Source of the DNA: an uncultured Dorea sp. | GTDB lineage: Bacteria > Bacillota > Clostridia > Lachnospirales > Lachnospiraceae | NCBI GenBank assembly: GCA_900543415.1 | Contig: UQRE01000010.1 | Span: 1-62,447, forward strand | Length of the DNA stretch: 62,447 bases | Direction of reading: 5' to 3' | Part shown: positions 26,112-35,428 of the stretch, piece after piece | How the letters are laid out: each line of letters begins with the position of its first letter | Numbering within the stretch: the first letter of the stretch is position 1 | Made by a program: the position numbers and the translations under genes | The notes under the pieces: model-generated | What the model saw: only the letters and a program-made list of their open reading frames with translations | The model's database searches: none | What the model was told of the DNA's origin: nothing

Positions 26112-26864
26112 TTATTTCTTCAAACGCTGTCTGACAATCTCATAGGCAAGAACCCCTGTTGCCACGGAGGCATTCAGAGAATCAATGTCTCCTTTCATAG
26201 GAATACTTGCCACAAAATCACAAGTTTCTTTGACCAGACGACTGACTCCTTCCCCTTCATTTCCGATCACAAGACCGATAGGACCTGTCAGGTTCAGATC
26301 ATACATGGCTTCACCGCCCATATCCGCACACACAAACCACAGTCCTTCTTTTTTCAACTCTTCCATTGTCTTCTTAAGATTCGTCACCTTCGCTACCGGC
26401 GTGTAATTCAACGCTCCCGCAGAAGTCTTGGCAACAGTGGCAGTAAGTCCTACTGCCCGTCGTTTCGGAATGATCACTCCGTGGGCTCCCGCCAGATTTG
26501 CAGTACGGATAATCGCTCCCAGATTATGAGGGTCTTCGATATTATCTAAGAGAATAATAAATGGATCTTCTCCTCTCTCCCTTGCCAGCTCCAACATATC
26601 CGAAACTTCCGAGTATTCATATGCTGCGGCATATGCAATCACACCTTGATGTCTTCCGGTTTCAGAAAGCTGTGCCAATCTTTCTTTCTCTACAAACTGA
26701 ATGATTGTGTCGTGTTTTCTTGCTTCTCTTACGATCGTGCGGACCGGACCATCCTGGCAGCCATCCAACACATATAGTTTATCTACCGGTTTGCCGGAAC
26801 GAAATGCTTCTAACACGGCATTTCTTCCTTCGATGATATTTTCATTTACTTTTTTATTATCCAT
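26112..26864 (-). CDS. rlmB: 23S rRNA (guanosine-2'-O-)-methyltransferase RlmB
   Basis: TrmH/SpoU-family methyltransferase that modifies a guanosine in 23S rRNA. Seen over 250 residues: an N-terminal RNA-binding domain (GRNAVLEAF), then the SPOUT knot motifs LLDNIEDPHNLGAIIRTA, IGNEGEGVS and SLNASVATG. Length is normal. It forms the rlmB-sigH pair found across Firmicutes. Confidence 0.95.
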   Translation of the reverse strand: MDNKKVNENIIEGRNAVLEAFRSGKPVDKLYVLDGCQDGPVRTIVREARKHDTIIQFVEKERLAQLSETGRHQGVIAYAAAYEYSEVSDMLELARERGEDPFIILLDNIEDPHNLGAIIRTANLAGAHGVIIPKRRAVGLTATVAKTSAGALNYTPVAKVTNLKKTMEELKKEGLWFVCADMGGEAMYDLNLTGPIGLVIGNEGEGVSRLVKETCDFVASIPMKGDIDSLNASVATGVLAYEIVRQRLKK

Positions 26865-26892
26865 GAGAATACTCCTTTATACATATGGTAAA

Positions 26893-26920
26893 AAGTCCTC
26901 CGCCTTACGGCGAAGGACTT
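26893..26920 (-). terminator. Terminator upstream of rlmB
   Basis: Stem AAGTCCTtCGCC/GGCGgAGGACTT with a GTAA loop, followed on the minus strand by TTTTTACC. It ends transcripts from the XRE gene at 27073 or may act as an attenuator 29 bases before the rlmB start. Confidence 0.8.
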
Positions 26921-27072
26921 GCCTTCTTTTCTTTTTCATCTTAGCAAGTGAGATTTGAAAAGTCAATATTCAAAATCAAAAGAAACATAATAGAATAAAT
27001 TGGTTCATCCATGAAAAACCCGATCATCCTGCCCATCCAGCCAATTGTTCCTTCCTTTTACACTTAAAAAAT

Positions 27073-27291
27073 TTAAAAATAAAATAACTCTTCAAATTTT
27101 TTATCCAGTGCAATACAAAGTATCAATGCCAACTTTGCAGTCGGACTGAATTGTCCCGTCTCAATGGAACTGATTGTGTTTCTCGATACCCCCACCATAT
27201 CCGCCAATGCCTGTTGAGATAATCCGTATTCTACACGCACTTTTTTTAAATGATTTTTTAATATTAATTTATCTTCCATCACAACATCCAT
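27073..27291 (-). CDS. Small XRE-family regulator
   Basis: A 72-residue single-domain helix-turn-helix protein (LKKVRVEYGLSQQALADM, VSRNTISSIETG), of the YgzD-like group that is usually encoded with a small membrane protein. The likely start is one of the clustered codons at 27279-27291, after AGGAAG. It lies just behind the DUF6442-like membrane gene, probably in one operon. The direct repeats at 27679-27714 are likely its operator. Confidence 0.85.
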   Translation of the reverse strand: MDVVMEDKLILKNHLKKVRVEYGLSQQALADMVGVSRNTISSIETGQFSPTAKLALILCIALDKKFEELFYF

Positions 27292-27297
27292 TTCTTC

Positions 27298-27633
27298 CTA
27301 ATGAATCAAATCTTTAATAAAATCATAAGCTTCCCAAATACCAAAAAGTAAGTTACCAACCATATAATACAAATACACTTTGTCACGTTCTTTCATATAC
27401 CAATACAGATCATACACAAAACTCACACTGAACGAAATAAGTAAAATATCACCAAGCACTGATACAAATGTATATGTCCTTCCAAAATAATGATTCAAAA
27501 GAAGAATAATGATCGCAAGAATATACATTACATTCATAGCAATAAACTGACCTCTGCTTTTTACTTTCTTCTCACGTTCATCGCCTTCCACATTTTCTTT
27601 CTTACTCAACTCCAAAATCTCATCTTTCTTCAT
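27298..27633 (-). CDS. Four-helix membrane protein (DUF6442-like)
   Basis: A 111-residue protein with a charged N-terminal segment (KKDEILELSKKENVEGDERE) and about three to four membrane helices. The pairing with a downstream XRE gene and the DEREK motif recall DUF6442 proteins; the role is unknown. I start at ATG 27633, with GGAGGTG before it; an upstream frame to 27696 adds 21 unsupported residues. Confidence 0.75.
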   Translation of the reverse strand: MKKDEILELSKKENVEGDEREKKVKSRGQFIAMNVMYILAIIILLLNHYFGRTYTFVSVLGDILLISFSVSFVYDLYWYMKERDKVYLYYMVGNLLFGIWEAYDFIKDLIH

Positions 27634-27668
27634 ACCGGACACCTCCATCCCGCGCGATACTACTCGTA

Positions 27669-27714
27669 TTTTTATATTGCCAAGTTTTCTTGTCAATATA
27701 TTTCGCCAAGTTTT
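27669..27714 (-). promoter_or_regulatory. Promoter with GCCAAGTTTT direct repeats
   Basis: On the minus strand TTGACA (27691-27696) and TAAAAA (27669-27674) at 16 bases. The decamer GCCAAGTTTT occurs at 27679-27688 inside the spacer and again at 27705-27714 upstream of the -35, with a degenerate third copy near 27719. A 26-base period fits two-turn helical spacing. It probably binds the small XRE regulator encoded downstream. Confidence 0.55.
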
Positions 27715-27746
27715 ATAGGCAAAGTTGATTTTTGCTTAAATACACA

Positions 27747-27772
27747 AAGAAGAGGCAAGATCGCCTCTTCTT
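27747..27772 (-). terminator. Terminator after mrnC
   Basis: Stem AAGAAGAGGC/GCCTCTTCTT (27747-27772) ending in T residues on the minus strand, 12 bases past the mrnC stop. It closes the cysE-cysS-mrnC operon. Confidence 0.85.
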
Positions 27773-27784
27773 CCAGTTCATTCT

Positions 27785-28228
27785 TTATTTCTCTTCCAGA
27801 CTTTCAAGCCCTAATTTCACTAAATCTAAAAGTCTTTTGTATTCTTTCTTGAGATACAGATAGCCAAGAAGTGCTTCAAAGCCTGTAGCCCTCCGGTAAT
27901 CCGTAATCGACTGGTTCTTAGCCGGAGACACGCTTTTCGCATTGCGCCCCCGCTTATACACTACATGCTCTTCTTCTGTCAAATGTTCCTGCATCGTGCG
28001 CATCATTTTCGACTGAGTTGACGCCTGTACATATGCGCTCGTTTTTTTGTGAAGTACATTGACCGACTGATTTCCTTCATTTACGACCAGTGATTTTATA
28101 ATCACATCATATATACAGTCACCGATATAAGCCAATGTCAGAGGTGAATATTCTCGAATATCCACCTCTTTCATATGAAACATTTCCTGCATATAGACAT
28201 CAAACTGCCAATTTACGCTTTCTTCCAT
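27785..28228 (-). CDS. mrnC: Mini-ribonuclease III
   Basis: Endoribonuclease that trims 23S rRNA precursors, lacking the dsRNA-binding domain of full RNase III. Seen over 147 residues: LAYIGDCIYDVII near 32-44 with the catalytic acidic residues, the ASTQSKMM block, and RRATGFEALLGYLYL near 112-126. It overlaps cysS by 16 bases, the conserved Firmicutes order. Confidence 0.95.
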   Translation of the reverse strand: MEESVNWQFDVYMQEMFHMKEVDIREYSPLTLAYIGDCIYDVIIKSLVVNEGNQSVNVLHKKTSAYVQASTQSKMMRTMQEHLTEEEHVVYKRGRNAKSVSPAKNQSITDYRRATGFEALLGYLYLKKEYKRLLDLVKLGLESLEEK

Positions 28229-29619
28229 TGTACTCCCTCTCTGGTATCTTTTAAAATGATTCCCTTTGCTAAAAGCTCATCACGAATCGCATCCGCTCTT
28301 GCGAAATCTTTCGCCTTTCTTGCAGCCTGACGTTCTTCAATCAATTTTTCAATATCTTCTGCAAGAATTTCTTCTTTCTTATCCACGATCAAGCCCAGTA
28401 CATCTGTCAATTTTACAAGAAGTGTAAATAATTCATTCAGATATTCTGTAGAGCTCTCGGCATCTGTATTGCTGTTGATGAATTTTACAAGGTCAAAGAT
28501 TGCTGCTACTGCATCTGCTGTATTAAAGTCATCATCCATTGCACGCTCAAAGTCAGCAACAAATGCATCTGTCTTAACAGCCAATTCTTTTTCTGCTTCT
28601 GTCATATTCTCAGCTTTCGCGTTTTTCATCAAGAATTTCAAATTGTCTGCTGCATTTACAATACGCTCTAATCCGTTCTTAGAAGCCTCCATCAAATCTG
28701 CGCTGAAATTCAGAGGACTTCTGTAGTGTGCGCTTAACATGAAGAAACGAAGCACCTGAAGGTCATACTGCTCGCTGATTTCACGAACTGTGCGGAAATT
28801 GCCGAGCGATTTACTCATTTTCTTATTATCAATATTTAAAAATGCGTTGTGCATCCAGTATTTTGCAAATTCTTTGCCATTTGTCGCCTCACTCTGAGCG
28901 ATCTCATTTTCATGATGCGGGAATACAAGGTCTTCGCCACCGGCGTGAATATCAATCTGTTCACCAAGATATTTCTTGGACATCTCTGAGCATTCGATAT
29001 GCCAGCCCGGACGACCGTCAGACCATGGGGATACCCATGATGGTTCTCCTTCCTTCTTCGGTTTCCAGAGAACGAAATCCAGCGGATCTTCTTTTTCATC
29101 TTCTCCGGTCACCAGAAGGGAGCGTTCACCGGAACGGAGATCGTCTAAGTTCTTGTGAGACAATTTACCATAATCCTTAAATTGTCTGGTGCGATAATAT
29201 ACGGTTCCGTTTTTCTCGTAGGCATAGCCTTTGTCGATCAACGTCTGGATCATATCTACCATGCCGCAGATTTCCTCTGTTGCCAGCGGATGCTTTGTTG
29301 CCGGTTTTACATTCATTCCGGCCATATCTTTCTTACATTCAGCAATAAAGCGTTTGGAAACCTCGTCTGCTGACGTTCCCTCTTCAATCGCTTTATTGAT
29401 GATTTTATCATCCACGTCTGTGAAGTTAGATACGTAATTCACATCGTATCCTTTGTATTCAAAGTAACGGCGCACAGTATCAAACACGATCATCGGTCTC
29501 GCATTTCCGATATGGATAAAGTTATAAACCGTTGGACCGCACACATACATTCTTACTTTCCCTTCTTCCAACGGCACAAATTCTTCTTTTTGTTTTGACA
29601 TCGTATTATATAATTTCAT
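28213..29619 (-). CDS. cysS: Cysteinyl-tRNA synthetase
   Basis: Charges tRNA-Cys. Seen over 468 residues: the HIGH-type motif FIHIGNARP at about 34-42, the zinc-binding Cys27 and later CSEMS and HHENE, the KKMSKSLGNF loop, and a C-terminal helical region. It lies 32 bases behind cysE and overlaps mrnC, and is under control of the cysteine T-box at 30421-30690. Confidence 0.97.
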   Translation of the reverse strand: MKLYNTMSKQKEEFVPLEEGKVRMYVCGPTVYNFIHIGNARPMIVFDTVRRYFEYKGYDVNYVSNFTDVDDKIINKAIEEGTSADEVSKRFIAECKKDMAGMNVKPATKHPLATEEICGMVDMIQTLIDKGYAYEKNGTVYYRTRQFKDYGKLSHKNLDDLRSGERSLLVTGEDEKEDPLDFVLWKPKKEGEPSWVSPWSDGRPGWHIECSEMSKKYLGEQIDIHAGGEDLVFPHHENEIAQSEATNGKEFAKYWMHNAFLNIDNKKMSKSLGNFRTVREISEQYDLQVLRFFMLSAHYRSPLNFSADLMEASKNGLERIVNAADNLKFLMKNAKAENMTEAEKELAVKTDAFVADFERAMDDDFNTADAVAAIFDLVKFINSNTDAESSTEYLNELFTLLVKLTDVLGLIVDKKEEILAEDIEKLIEERQAARKAKDFARADAIRDELLAKGIILKDTREGVQWKKA

Positions 29620-29651
29620 TGTTTGTTCCTCCTCTATGACATCTTGTATTT

Positions 29652-30335
29652 TTAAACTTCTGAACTTTTTTCTTCTTTTTTCAGTTCCTTAATGGATTTT
29701 TTCAATTCTTTTACCTGACGGTGAAGACGAATATTGTCTGCCTGCAGCTCCTGAATATCCGTTGTGATCGGATCCGGCAAATGTACCTGATCCAGATCCA
29801 TGCGCGGTATGCGCTCATTATCTCTTCTCACGATTCGCCCCGGTACACCGACAACCGTACAGTTTGGCGGCACTTCCTTTAGCACGACAGAACCTGCTCC
29901 GATTTTGGAGTTTTCACCAATCGTAAAGGAACCAAGCACTTTAGCGCCCGCACTGACCATGACATTATCCTTCAGTGTCGGATGGCGCTTTCCTTTTTCC
30001 TTCCCGGTACCACCAAGCGTTACTCCCTGATACAGTGTTACATTATCGCCCAGCTCTGCGGTTTCTCCGATGATCACTCCGCTTCCGTGATCAATAAACA
30101 ACCCTTTTCCTATCTTGGCACCCGGATGAATCTCAATTCCAGTCTTTCTCACCGCTCTCTGGGACACCCAACGGGCTAAGAAATAATGTCTCTTCACATA
30201 GAACCTGTGCGCTACCCGGTAACAGAGAATCGCCTTAAAGCTGGGATACAGTAATACTTCCATATTTGATTTGATTGCCGGGTCCCGTTCTCTGATGACT
30301 TTAATTTCTTCTTTGATGTAAGACAACATTCCCAT
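29652..30335 (-). CDS. cysE: Serine O-acetyltransferase
   Basis: First step of cysteine synthesis: acetylates serine with acetyl-CoA. Seen over 227 residues: an N-terminal helical part, the left-handed beta-helix with hexapeptide repeats (HPGAKIGKGLFIDHGSG, VTLYQGVTLGGTG), and a C-terminal tail with a coiled, lysine/glutamate-rich stretch (about 190-227) longer than in short family members. ATG 30335 has AGGAGG; a frame to 30377 does not. It is the first gene after the T-box. Confidence 0.95.
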   Translation of the reverse strand: MGMLSYIKEEIKVIRERDPAIKSNMEVLLYPSFKAILCYRVAHRFYVKRHYFLARWVSQRAVRKTGIEIHPGAKIGKGLFIDHGSGVIIGETAELGDNVTLYQGVTLGGTGKEKGKRHPTLKDNVMVSAGAKVLGSFTIGENSKIGAGSVVLKEVPPNCTVVGVPGRIVRRDNERIPRMDLDQVHLPDPITTDIQELQADNIRLHRQVKELKKSIKELKKEEKSSEV

Positions 30336-30420
30336 AAATTCTCTCCTCCTGCTTAACAGAATCTTTTTCCTGTTCACGAATGGATTTTACTTTGTGCATT
30401 GGAGACATTTCTGAAAAATT

Positions 30421-30690
30421 AAAAAACTTCGTCTCCTGCAATATCAAGAGACGAAGTTAACTCCGCGGTTCCACTCTTATAGAAGATATCAAACATCTTC
30501 CACTCGATACACGTAACGTGTGTAATCCGTATCTGACTACTGAAAAATCCACTCTCTTTCGCCAGATCAACTCCCGAATGCACTTCACAGATTTTTCGCT
30601 CAAAACTGCTTTCAGCCGGTGACAGTTTCTCTCTGTTAGTTCCAATACCTGTTACTCTTTTCGTTCAACGTCTTTTCCTGTATAGGTTAT
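30421..30690 (-). ncRNA. T-box leader, cysteine-specific
   Basis: Minus-strand leader with the T-box AGAGTGGAACCGCGG (30463-30477) and a terminator stem AACTTCGTCTC/GAGACGAAGTT followed by six T (30421-30458). The specifier triplet after UGAAG is UGC (30580-30582), a cysteine codon followed by A. It precedes cysE-cysS-mrnC and fits the function of those genes. Confidence 0.93.
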
Positions 30691-30719
30691 ATAATATGAG
30701 ATATTTTCTGATTTGTCAA
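30691..30719 (-). promoter_or_regulatory. Promoter of the cysE-cysS operon
   Basis: -35 TTGACA (30714-30719), 17-base spacer, -10 TATTAT (30691-30696). Transcription would start at the beginning of the T-box leader. Confidence 0.8.
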
Positions 30720-30748
30720 TCAAAGACTAATCTTTTCTGAAATCTTTT

Positions 30749-31723
30749 CTATTTTATGATCTCTTTAATAATTCTGTGCCAGTTTTTATAAGCAATCTTC
30801 TCAATCTCTTCCTCATGAAAACCAACACGCCTCATCTCTTCAATAACATTTGGTACGCGAGATGCATCTTCAAGACCAATGGTGTAAGGATTTTCCTGAC
30901 TGCTGAAGGAGCTTAGCGTATCTCCACATAGAAATTCTGAAAAATCAAATCCAAATCCCACATGGTCAATTCCCATCACATCCACCATGTGAATCAGATG
31001 TTTCACGAGATTTTCCACCGTCTGCTTGTCCTCTTCTGCATGAACAAACTCATTAAAAGAGTTCAGTCCTGCCATACCACCGGTTCGCGACAATTCTTTC
31101 AGCTGCTCATCTGTCAGATTCCGCGGTTGATCGCACAGAGCACGGCTATTGGAATGTGTGGCAACAACCGGACCATGAGCCGTTGATAGAAGATCCCAGA
31201 AAGACGTATCATTAAGATGAGAGACATCCAGTATCATTCCCAGATTTTCAATTTTATGGACAGCTCTTTTTCCGAGCTCTGTCAGTCCTCTTTCCGGAGT
31301 TCCGCGAGTTCCTGTTGCCAACAGATTTTCTTCGTTCCATGCAAGGCTTGCATGTCTCGCACCAAATTTATAAAATTCATCAATCATATCGATATCTTCA
31401 CCGATGCTTTTCAGTCCCTCCAAACCAATAAATGCATACATTTTTCCTGCTTTCCGCGCCTTGATCATATCTTCATAAGAGCGGGAAATTTTCAAAATGT
31501 CGGCGCATTCCGGTTCTTCCTGGGTAATAGCAGCCATCATCTGATGGGTTCTCTTTAACGGATCGGCGTCAAATGGAGGGTCATTCCAGATTACAAAGAT
31601 GCCTCCCTCGATCTGACCTTCTTTCAGCCGTTCATAATGGTATTCCCGGAAGATGTCGTGTTCGTGATTCAGATAGTGATGTGTAATGTCAGTCCATATA
31701 TCACAATGTGCATCAAAGTTCAT
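30749..31723 (-). CDS. Dipeptidase of peptidase family M19
   Basis: A 324-residue metal-dependent dipeptidase (membrane/renal dipeptidase family). Seen: the N-terminal metal ligands in FDAHCDIWTD, the glutamate in GLEGLKSI, VVATHSNSRALCDQPRN carrying a further metal histidine, and MGIDHVGFGFDF. It splits dipeptides, often those with D-residues. ATG 31723 has AAAGGGG; an upstream frame has not. It is 127 bases behind the DUF819 gene and may form a two-gene unit with it, perhaps uptake plus hydrolysis; that is inference. Confidence 0.9.
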   Translation of the reverse strand: MNFDAHCDIWTDITHHYLNHEHDIFREYHYERLKEGQIEGGIFVIWNDPPFDADPLKRTHQMMAAITQEEPECADILKISRSYEDMIKARKAGKMYAFIGLEGLKSIGEDIDMIDEFYKFGARHASLAWNEENLLATGTRGTPERGLTELGKRAVHKIENLGMILDVSHLNDTSFWDLLSTAHGPVVATHSNSRALCDQPRNLTDEQLKELSRTGGMAGLNSFNEFVHAEEDKQTVENLVKHLIHMVDVMGIDHVGFGFDFSEFLCGDTLSSFSSQENPYTIGLEDASRVPNVIEEMRRVGFHEEEIEKIAYKNWHRIIKEIIK

Positions 31724-31850
31724 AAGCAGACCCCTTTCTATATTTTGTAAAATAATGAATAAAATACAGGAACGGAATAGGAATCCGCCCCTGTATTCTA
31801 CCACTCAATAATTCCTTATGTAATTAGATTGTCCCTTAAGTATTTTCTCC

Positions 31851-33092
31851 TTATAAACCAAGGATACTTCCCACAATCAAGCCAAAATATGTACCGAGGA
31901 CATAACCCAACGTACCTACCAGAACGATTGGTCCAACCAGCTTTGTCCATCCTTTTGATACAGCCATAGCCGCAGCGGTTGTCGGTCCTCCGATATTCGC
32001 ATTGGAAGCAAGAATAATGTCTTCCAGATTGAATTTTAATAATTTACCAGCCACAATACTGAAGATCATATTTACTAAAACTACGATTGCTGCGAATACA
32101 AGCAATAACGGAGAATTCTTAATGATCATCGGTACAGATGCCGGCACACCGATTACAAAGAAGAACAGGTAAATCAGGAATGTTCCAAGCTCGTTCGTTC
32201 CTTTGATCTCTCCGAAGAATCCCGGTGCAAATGTTGCACATGCCATAGAAATGGTAGTAATCCACAGATACATATTACCAAATAAAGTATTCAGCATCTG
32301 CAGTACCGGATTACTTGTCGGAATAATTGCCGTAAATACACCGCCGATAATATTAGAAATTGCTACAATAGTAAATGCTGTAGCAACAGCAAGTGCTATA
32401 TCTTTTAAGGAAATCTCTTTTCTTCCCCAGAATGCTGCCGCATTCGTTTCGCCTTCTTTTTTAGTTCCGGAAGCTGAAGCAGCCTCTATCTCATCCACAT
32501 ATGGATGTTTGAAGTGTTTGCGGAAGAAACCGATGGAAGGCATTGCGATCAATACAAAGAAATACAGTGCCATCAACAGGTTATCTGCGACTGTTGCAGC
32601 AGAGATCATATCACCGGACACTTCAAATGCTGCTCCAAGTGCAGCGAAGTTTACAGTTCCTCCGATATAGGTTCCGGTAAATACTCCTGCCAGTCCATCC
32701 AGTTCAGGAATAAAGTTATGAAGTGCTGCATATCCAAGGAGCGCTCCACACGCTGTACCTACAGAACCAATAAGGAAGATGATTAAAATACGCCCCGCTT
32801 CTTTTCCAATCTTTCGCATATCGCACTGTAACAAAAGTAACGGAATTGCAAGCGGTACGACATATCCCCACACAGCGTCCCATACAGGAGCCGACATTGG
32901 AATAATACCAAAGTTCGACAAAATAATTGCAAGCACCAATGCAATGATCGCTCCGGTCACCTTTGCAGCCCAGTTGTATTTTTGTTCCAAATAAATAGCT
33001 GTTGCCGCACCTAACGCACAAATCGCCCACAGTACCCAAGTGTTATCCGCGCCAATTAGCGGATCGTTCAGGTTGAAAATATGTCCCCACAT
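31851..33092 (-). CDS. DUF819 family membrane protein
   Basis: A 413-residue integral membrane protein with about 12 hydrophobic segments in two related halves. Seen: TYIGGTVNFAALGAAFEVSG, LVNMIFSIVAGKLLKF and NANIGGPTTAAAMAVSKGW, the conserved glycine-rich blocks of DUF819 (YjcL-like) proteins. The fold resembles sodium-dependent carriers; the substrate is unknown. AGGAGG precedes ATG 33092. A pair of repeated CACTATCATT elements lies in the promoter region. Confidence 0.88.
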   Translation of the reverse strand: MWGHIFNLNDPLIGADNTWVLWAICALGAATAIYLEQKYNWAAKVTGAIIALVLAIILSNFGIIPMSAPVWDAVWGYVVPLAIPLLLLQCDMRKIGKEAGRILIIFLIGSVGTACGALLGYAALHNFIPELDGLAGVFTGTYIGGTVNFAALGAAFEVSGDMISAATVADNLLMALYFFVLIAMPSIGFFRKHFKHPYVDEIEAASASGTKKEGETNAAAFWGRKEISLKDIALAVATAFTIVAISNIIGGVFTAIIPTSNPVLQMLNTLFGNMYLWITTISMACATFAPGFFGEIKGTNELGTFLIYLFFFVIGVPASVPMIIKNSPLLLVFAAIVVLVNMIFSIVAGKLLKFNLEDIILASNANIGGPTTAAAMAVSKGWTKLVGPIVLVGTLGYVLGTYFGLIVGSILGL

Positions 33093-33116
33093 ATTCTCCG
33101 CCTCCTTTCAGATATC

Positions 33117-33194
33117 TAAATGATAGTGAACTTTTTGAATCCACCAGTTAAATTAATGATAGTGTAAATCTTTTGTATAAAAATGTCAATATTT
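33117..33194 (-). promoter_or_regulatory. DUF819 promoter with direct repeats
   Basis: On the minus strand TTGACA, 17 bases, TACACT in the segment about 33165-33194. The element CACTATCATTWA occurs twice (33117-33128 and 33153-33164), 36 bases apart, in the same orientation and downstream of the -10. A repressor site is possible. Confidence 0.5.
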
Positions 33195-33279
33195 ATAGAT
33201 AAATGTTCGCAAATTTATATATTAAATGATTTTTCGAAATTTTCTGTTTAAATGTGGATTCAAAAGAAGAAATCAAGAA

Positions 33280-33326
33280 TCTCCCACAGAATATCAGATG
33301 TCAAAATCACTGCTTTCTATGGGAGA
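33280..33326 (-). terminator. Weak terminator after the lipid/two-component operon
   Basis: Arms TCTCCCA (33280-33286) and TGGGAGA (33320-33326) with T-rich sequence downstream on the minus strand. It lies about 45 bases past the histidine kinase stop. Confidence 0.5.
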
Positions 33327-33370
33327 TATCTAATCTAATTATTTACACTCTGTACTGCTATGCAACAACA

Positions 33371-35428
33371 TTAAAATTGAATTTCTACTTTAAACAAATC
33401 TGCTTCTGTCTCTATCTTTAATTCGCCTTTCTGGAGTTCTACGAAGCTTTTGACAATTGCAAGCCCCAGTCCCGATCCTTCGGTATTTCTTGATACGTCG
33501 CCTCTTACGAATCTCTCAGTCAGTTCTTCTGGCTTGAAGTTTAATTCTGCCGCCGATATGTTTTTTAATCGGATGATTGTTTTACCTTCTTTTCTTCCGA
33601 TCTGTACATATACCCGTGTATGCGGCATCGCATATTTTGTTATGTTCACAAGAAGATTTTCGAAAATGCGGTATGTCTTCTGACTGTCCAGTGGTATCAC
33701 GATTTTTTCTTCCGGATACTCACACCGGAACTCAAGTCCTGCCGCTGTAATCTTATCTTCCATCTCCAGTTTCACCTGTTTAAATAGATTGACAATATCG
33801 ACATCCACCACATTCAATGTAACGTTCTGGCTGTTCGCCTTACTGATTTCGAAGAGATCCTCAATCAACACTTTCAGCCGCAGAGATTTGCGCTCTAAGA
33901 CATCTATATATTCTCTTTGTTTCTCTTCGTCTCTTTCTTCTTTCAATAAATTAACATAAGTAATGATTGCTGTCAGCGGCGTCTTTAAATCGTGAGACAC
34001 ATTGGTGATAAGTTCTGTCTTCATGCGCTGGCTCTTTACTTCTTTATCCACTGCCAATTTGAAGCCCTGACGTATCTTTTCCATCTCTTTCTTAAACGGG
34101 GTAAATATTCCCAGATCCTCCGTGATTTCTACATCCAGATTTCCTTCTGCCATCTGATTTGTCGCTTTTAATAAAATCGCATACTTGGCTTTCAGATCAT
34201 TAAAATATTTCCGCAGGATCAAATACAGAATTATGGAATAAATAACCAGTGCAATGATTCCGAAAAACCAGATGGAACAAATGCAGACAAGAATTACAAA
34301 GTTCACAAGCACAAGCTTTAAAATAAACTTATTGTTCTTATCATCTATATCAATATGATCAAAAGAGTGATAAATTTTATCCACTCCCGCCTTGCATTTC
34401 TCTATCACCCATCTTCCGCCTTTTAAAATCTTGCCGGAGGAACGCGCGATCAGGGAAGATTCTTTTAGATATCCTTTCAGCCCCATTGTAAGGAGATGTC
34501 TGACATTCGCTGTTGCCCAGTAAGTGCCTGCAAATACACCTGCCCATACAAGAACATCGAGCGCTTCCACCCTTCCCTGATTTCTGGAAAACAGATACCA
34601 AAGATTATCAAAGAGTACGATATAGCCAAAGAATGCTGCTGCTAGAACGATTTCTACAGGACACCGAAAAATTCTTTCATCTCCTGTATGCAAGGTTGAA
34701 AATACCGGAAGCAACAGAGCGGCTGCTGCCACAACACATATAAGTATAAGGATTGTTCCGCTTGTTCTTTCAGGCACCGTATACCCTGTATAATGCCAGT
34801 TGTCCATATAGGCTTTTAAGTTGCTTTCCGTCATTGCAAATGTAAAGGTGCGATTTTTCGGTGTTTTCATGTAGACATCCGAACTTTCCCTGTCCGAATA
34901 CTCATATCTTTCCTGAATCCTTCTGGAAAATTCATTCAGTACAGAACGAAGCTCACGAATCTGCCCTGATCTATATTCACCAGACTGAATCTTCGCCTCC
35001 GGGATTCCATTCTCATCATAGCGGATAGTCATTGCAAGCCCGTAAGAAGAAAGGGATTTCTTCCCGGAATCGACAACACTTTCTGTCACCAGCTCTCCCG
35101 TCTCATCTTCTACAGAATACTCAAGATATGGATATAGCGTGTCAAACTCAAGCATCTCTTCCTGAAAATCATACTCAAGCTCCTGCTCTTTCTCTACCTT
35201 AGACATTCCCGCATCCGATTCTGTAGAATAGAGAATATAACTTGCCCATACAAATTCTTCCAAAAAGTCGGATGAACAAAGCGCTGCCTCATCCAATTCA
35301 TTCTGAAGCTCTTCACTTTCTCTGGAATATGCGTGATATCCAGAAAGTACCGCCATCGTCGGGATGGCTATAATTAATAAAATCAATACAATGGCAAGTT
35401 TATGCCTGTTTTTCAATTTTGTATCCAA
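33371..35428 (-). CDS. Sensor histidine kinase with multi-helix input module
   Basis: A 685-residue kinase. Seen: helix at about 10-28, an extracellular part to about 225, three to four helices (about 228-315), another pair near 377-410, a HAMP-like linker, the phosphoacceptor box VSHDLKTPLTAIITYV near 478, and an ATPase domain with ENLLVNITKYA and GSGLGLAIVKSF. The input module is large and unusual. The start is uncertain; TTG 35428 overlaps the response regulator by 29 bases and TTG 35416 is an alternative. It probably responds to the envelope, as its neighbours make and modify membrane lipids. Confidence 0.9.
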   Translation of the reverse strand: MDTKLKNRHKLAIVLILLIIAIPTMAVLSGYHAYSRESEELQNELDEAALCSSDFLEEFVWASYILYSTESDAGMSKVEKEQELEYDFQEEMLEFDTLYPYLEYSVEDETGELVTESVVDSGKKSLSSYGLAMTIRYDENGIPEAKIQSGEYRSGQIRELRSVLNEFSRRIQERYEYSDRESSDVYMKTPKNRTFTFAMTESNLKAYMDNWHYTGYTVPERTSGTILILICVVAAAALLLPVFSTLHTGDERIFRCPVEIVLAAAFFGYIVLFDNLWYLFSRNQGRVEALDVLVWAGVFAGTYWATANVRHLLTMGLKGYLKESSLIARSSGKILKGGRWVIEKCKAGVDKIYHSFDHIDIDDKNNKFILKLVLVNFVILVCICSIWFFGIIALVIYSIILYLILRKYFNDLKAKYAILLKATNQMAEGNLDVEITEDLGIFTPFKKEMEKIRQGFKLAVDKEVKSQRMKTELITNVSHDLKTPLTAIITYVNLLKEERDEEKQREYIDVLERKSLRLKVLIEDLFEISKANSQNVTLNVVDVDIVNLFKQVKLEMEDKITAAGLEFRCEYPEEKIVIPLDSQKTYRIFENLLVNITKYAMPHTRVYVQIGRKEGKTIIRLKNISAAELNFKPEELTERFVRGDVSRNTEGSGLGLAIVKSFVELQKGELKIETEADLFKVEIQF

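Noticed and set aside
26940..27060. 31-codon frame between rlmB and the XRE gene
   Set aside because: The ribosome site is about 14 bases from the ATG and the product has no support.
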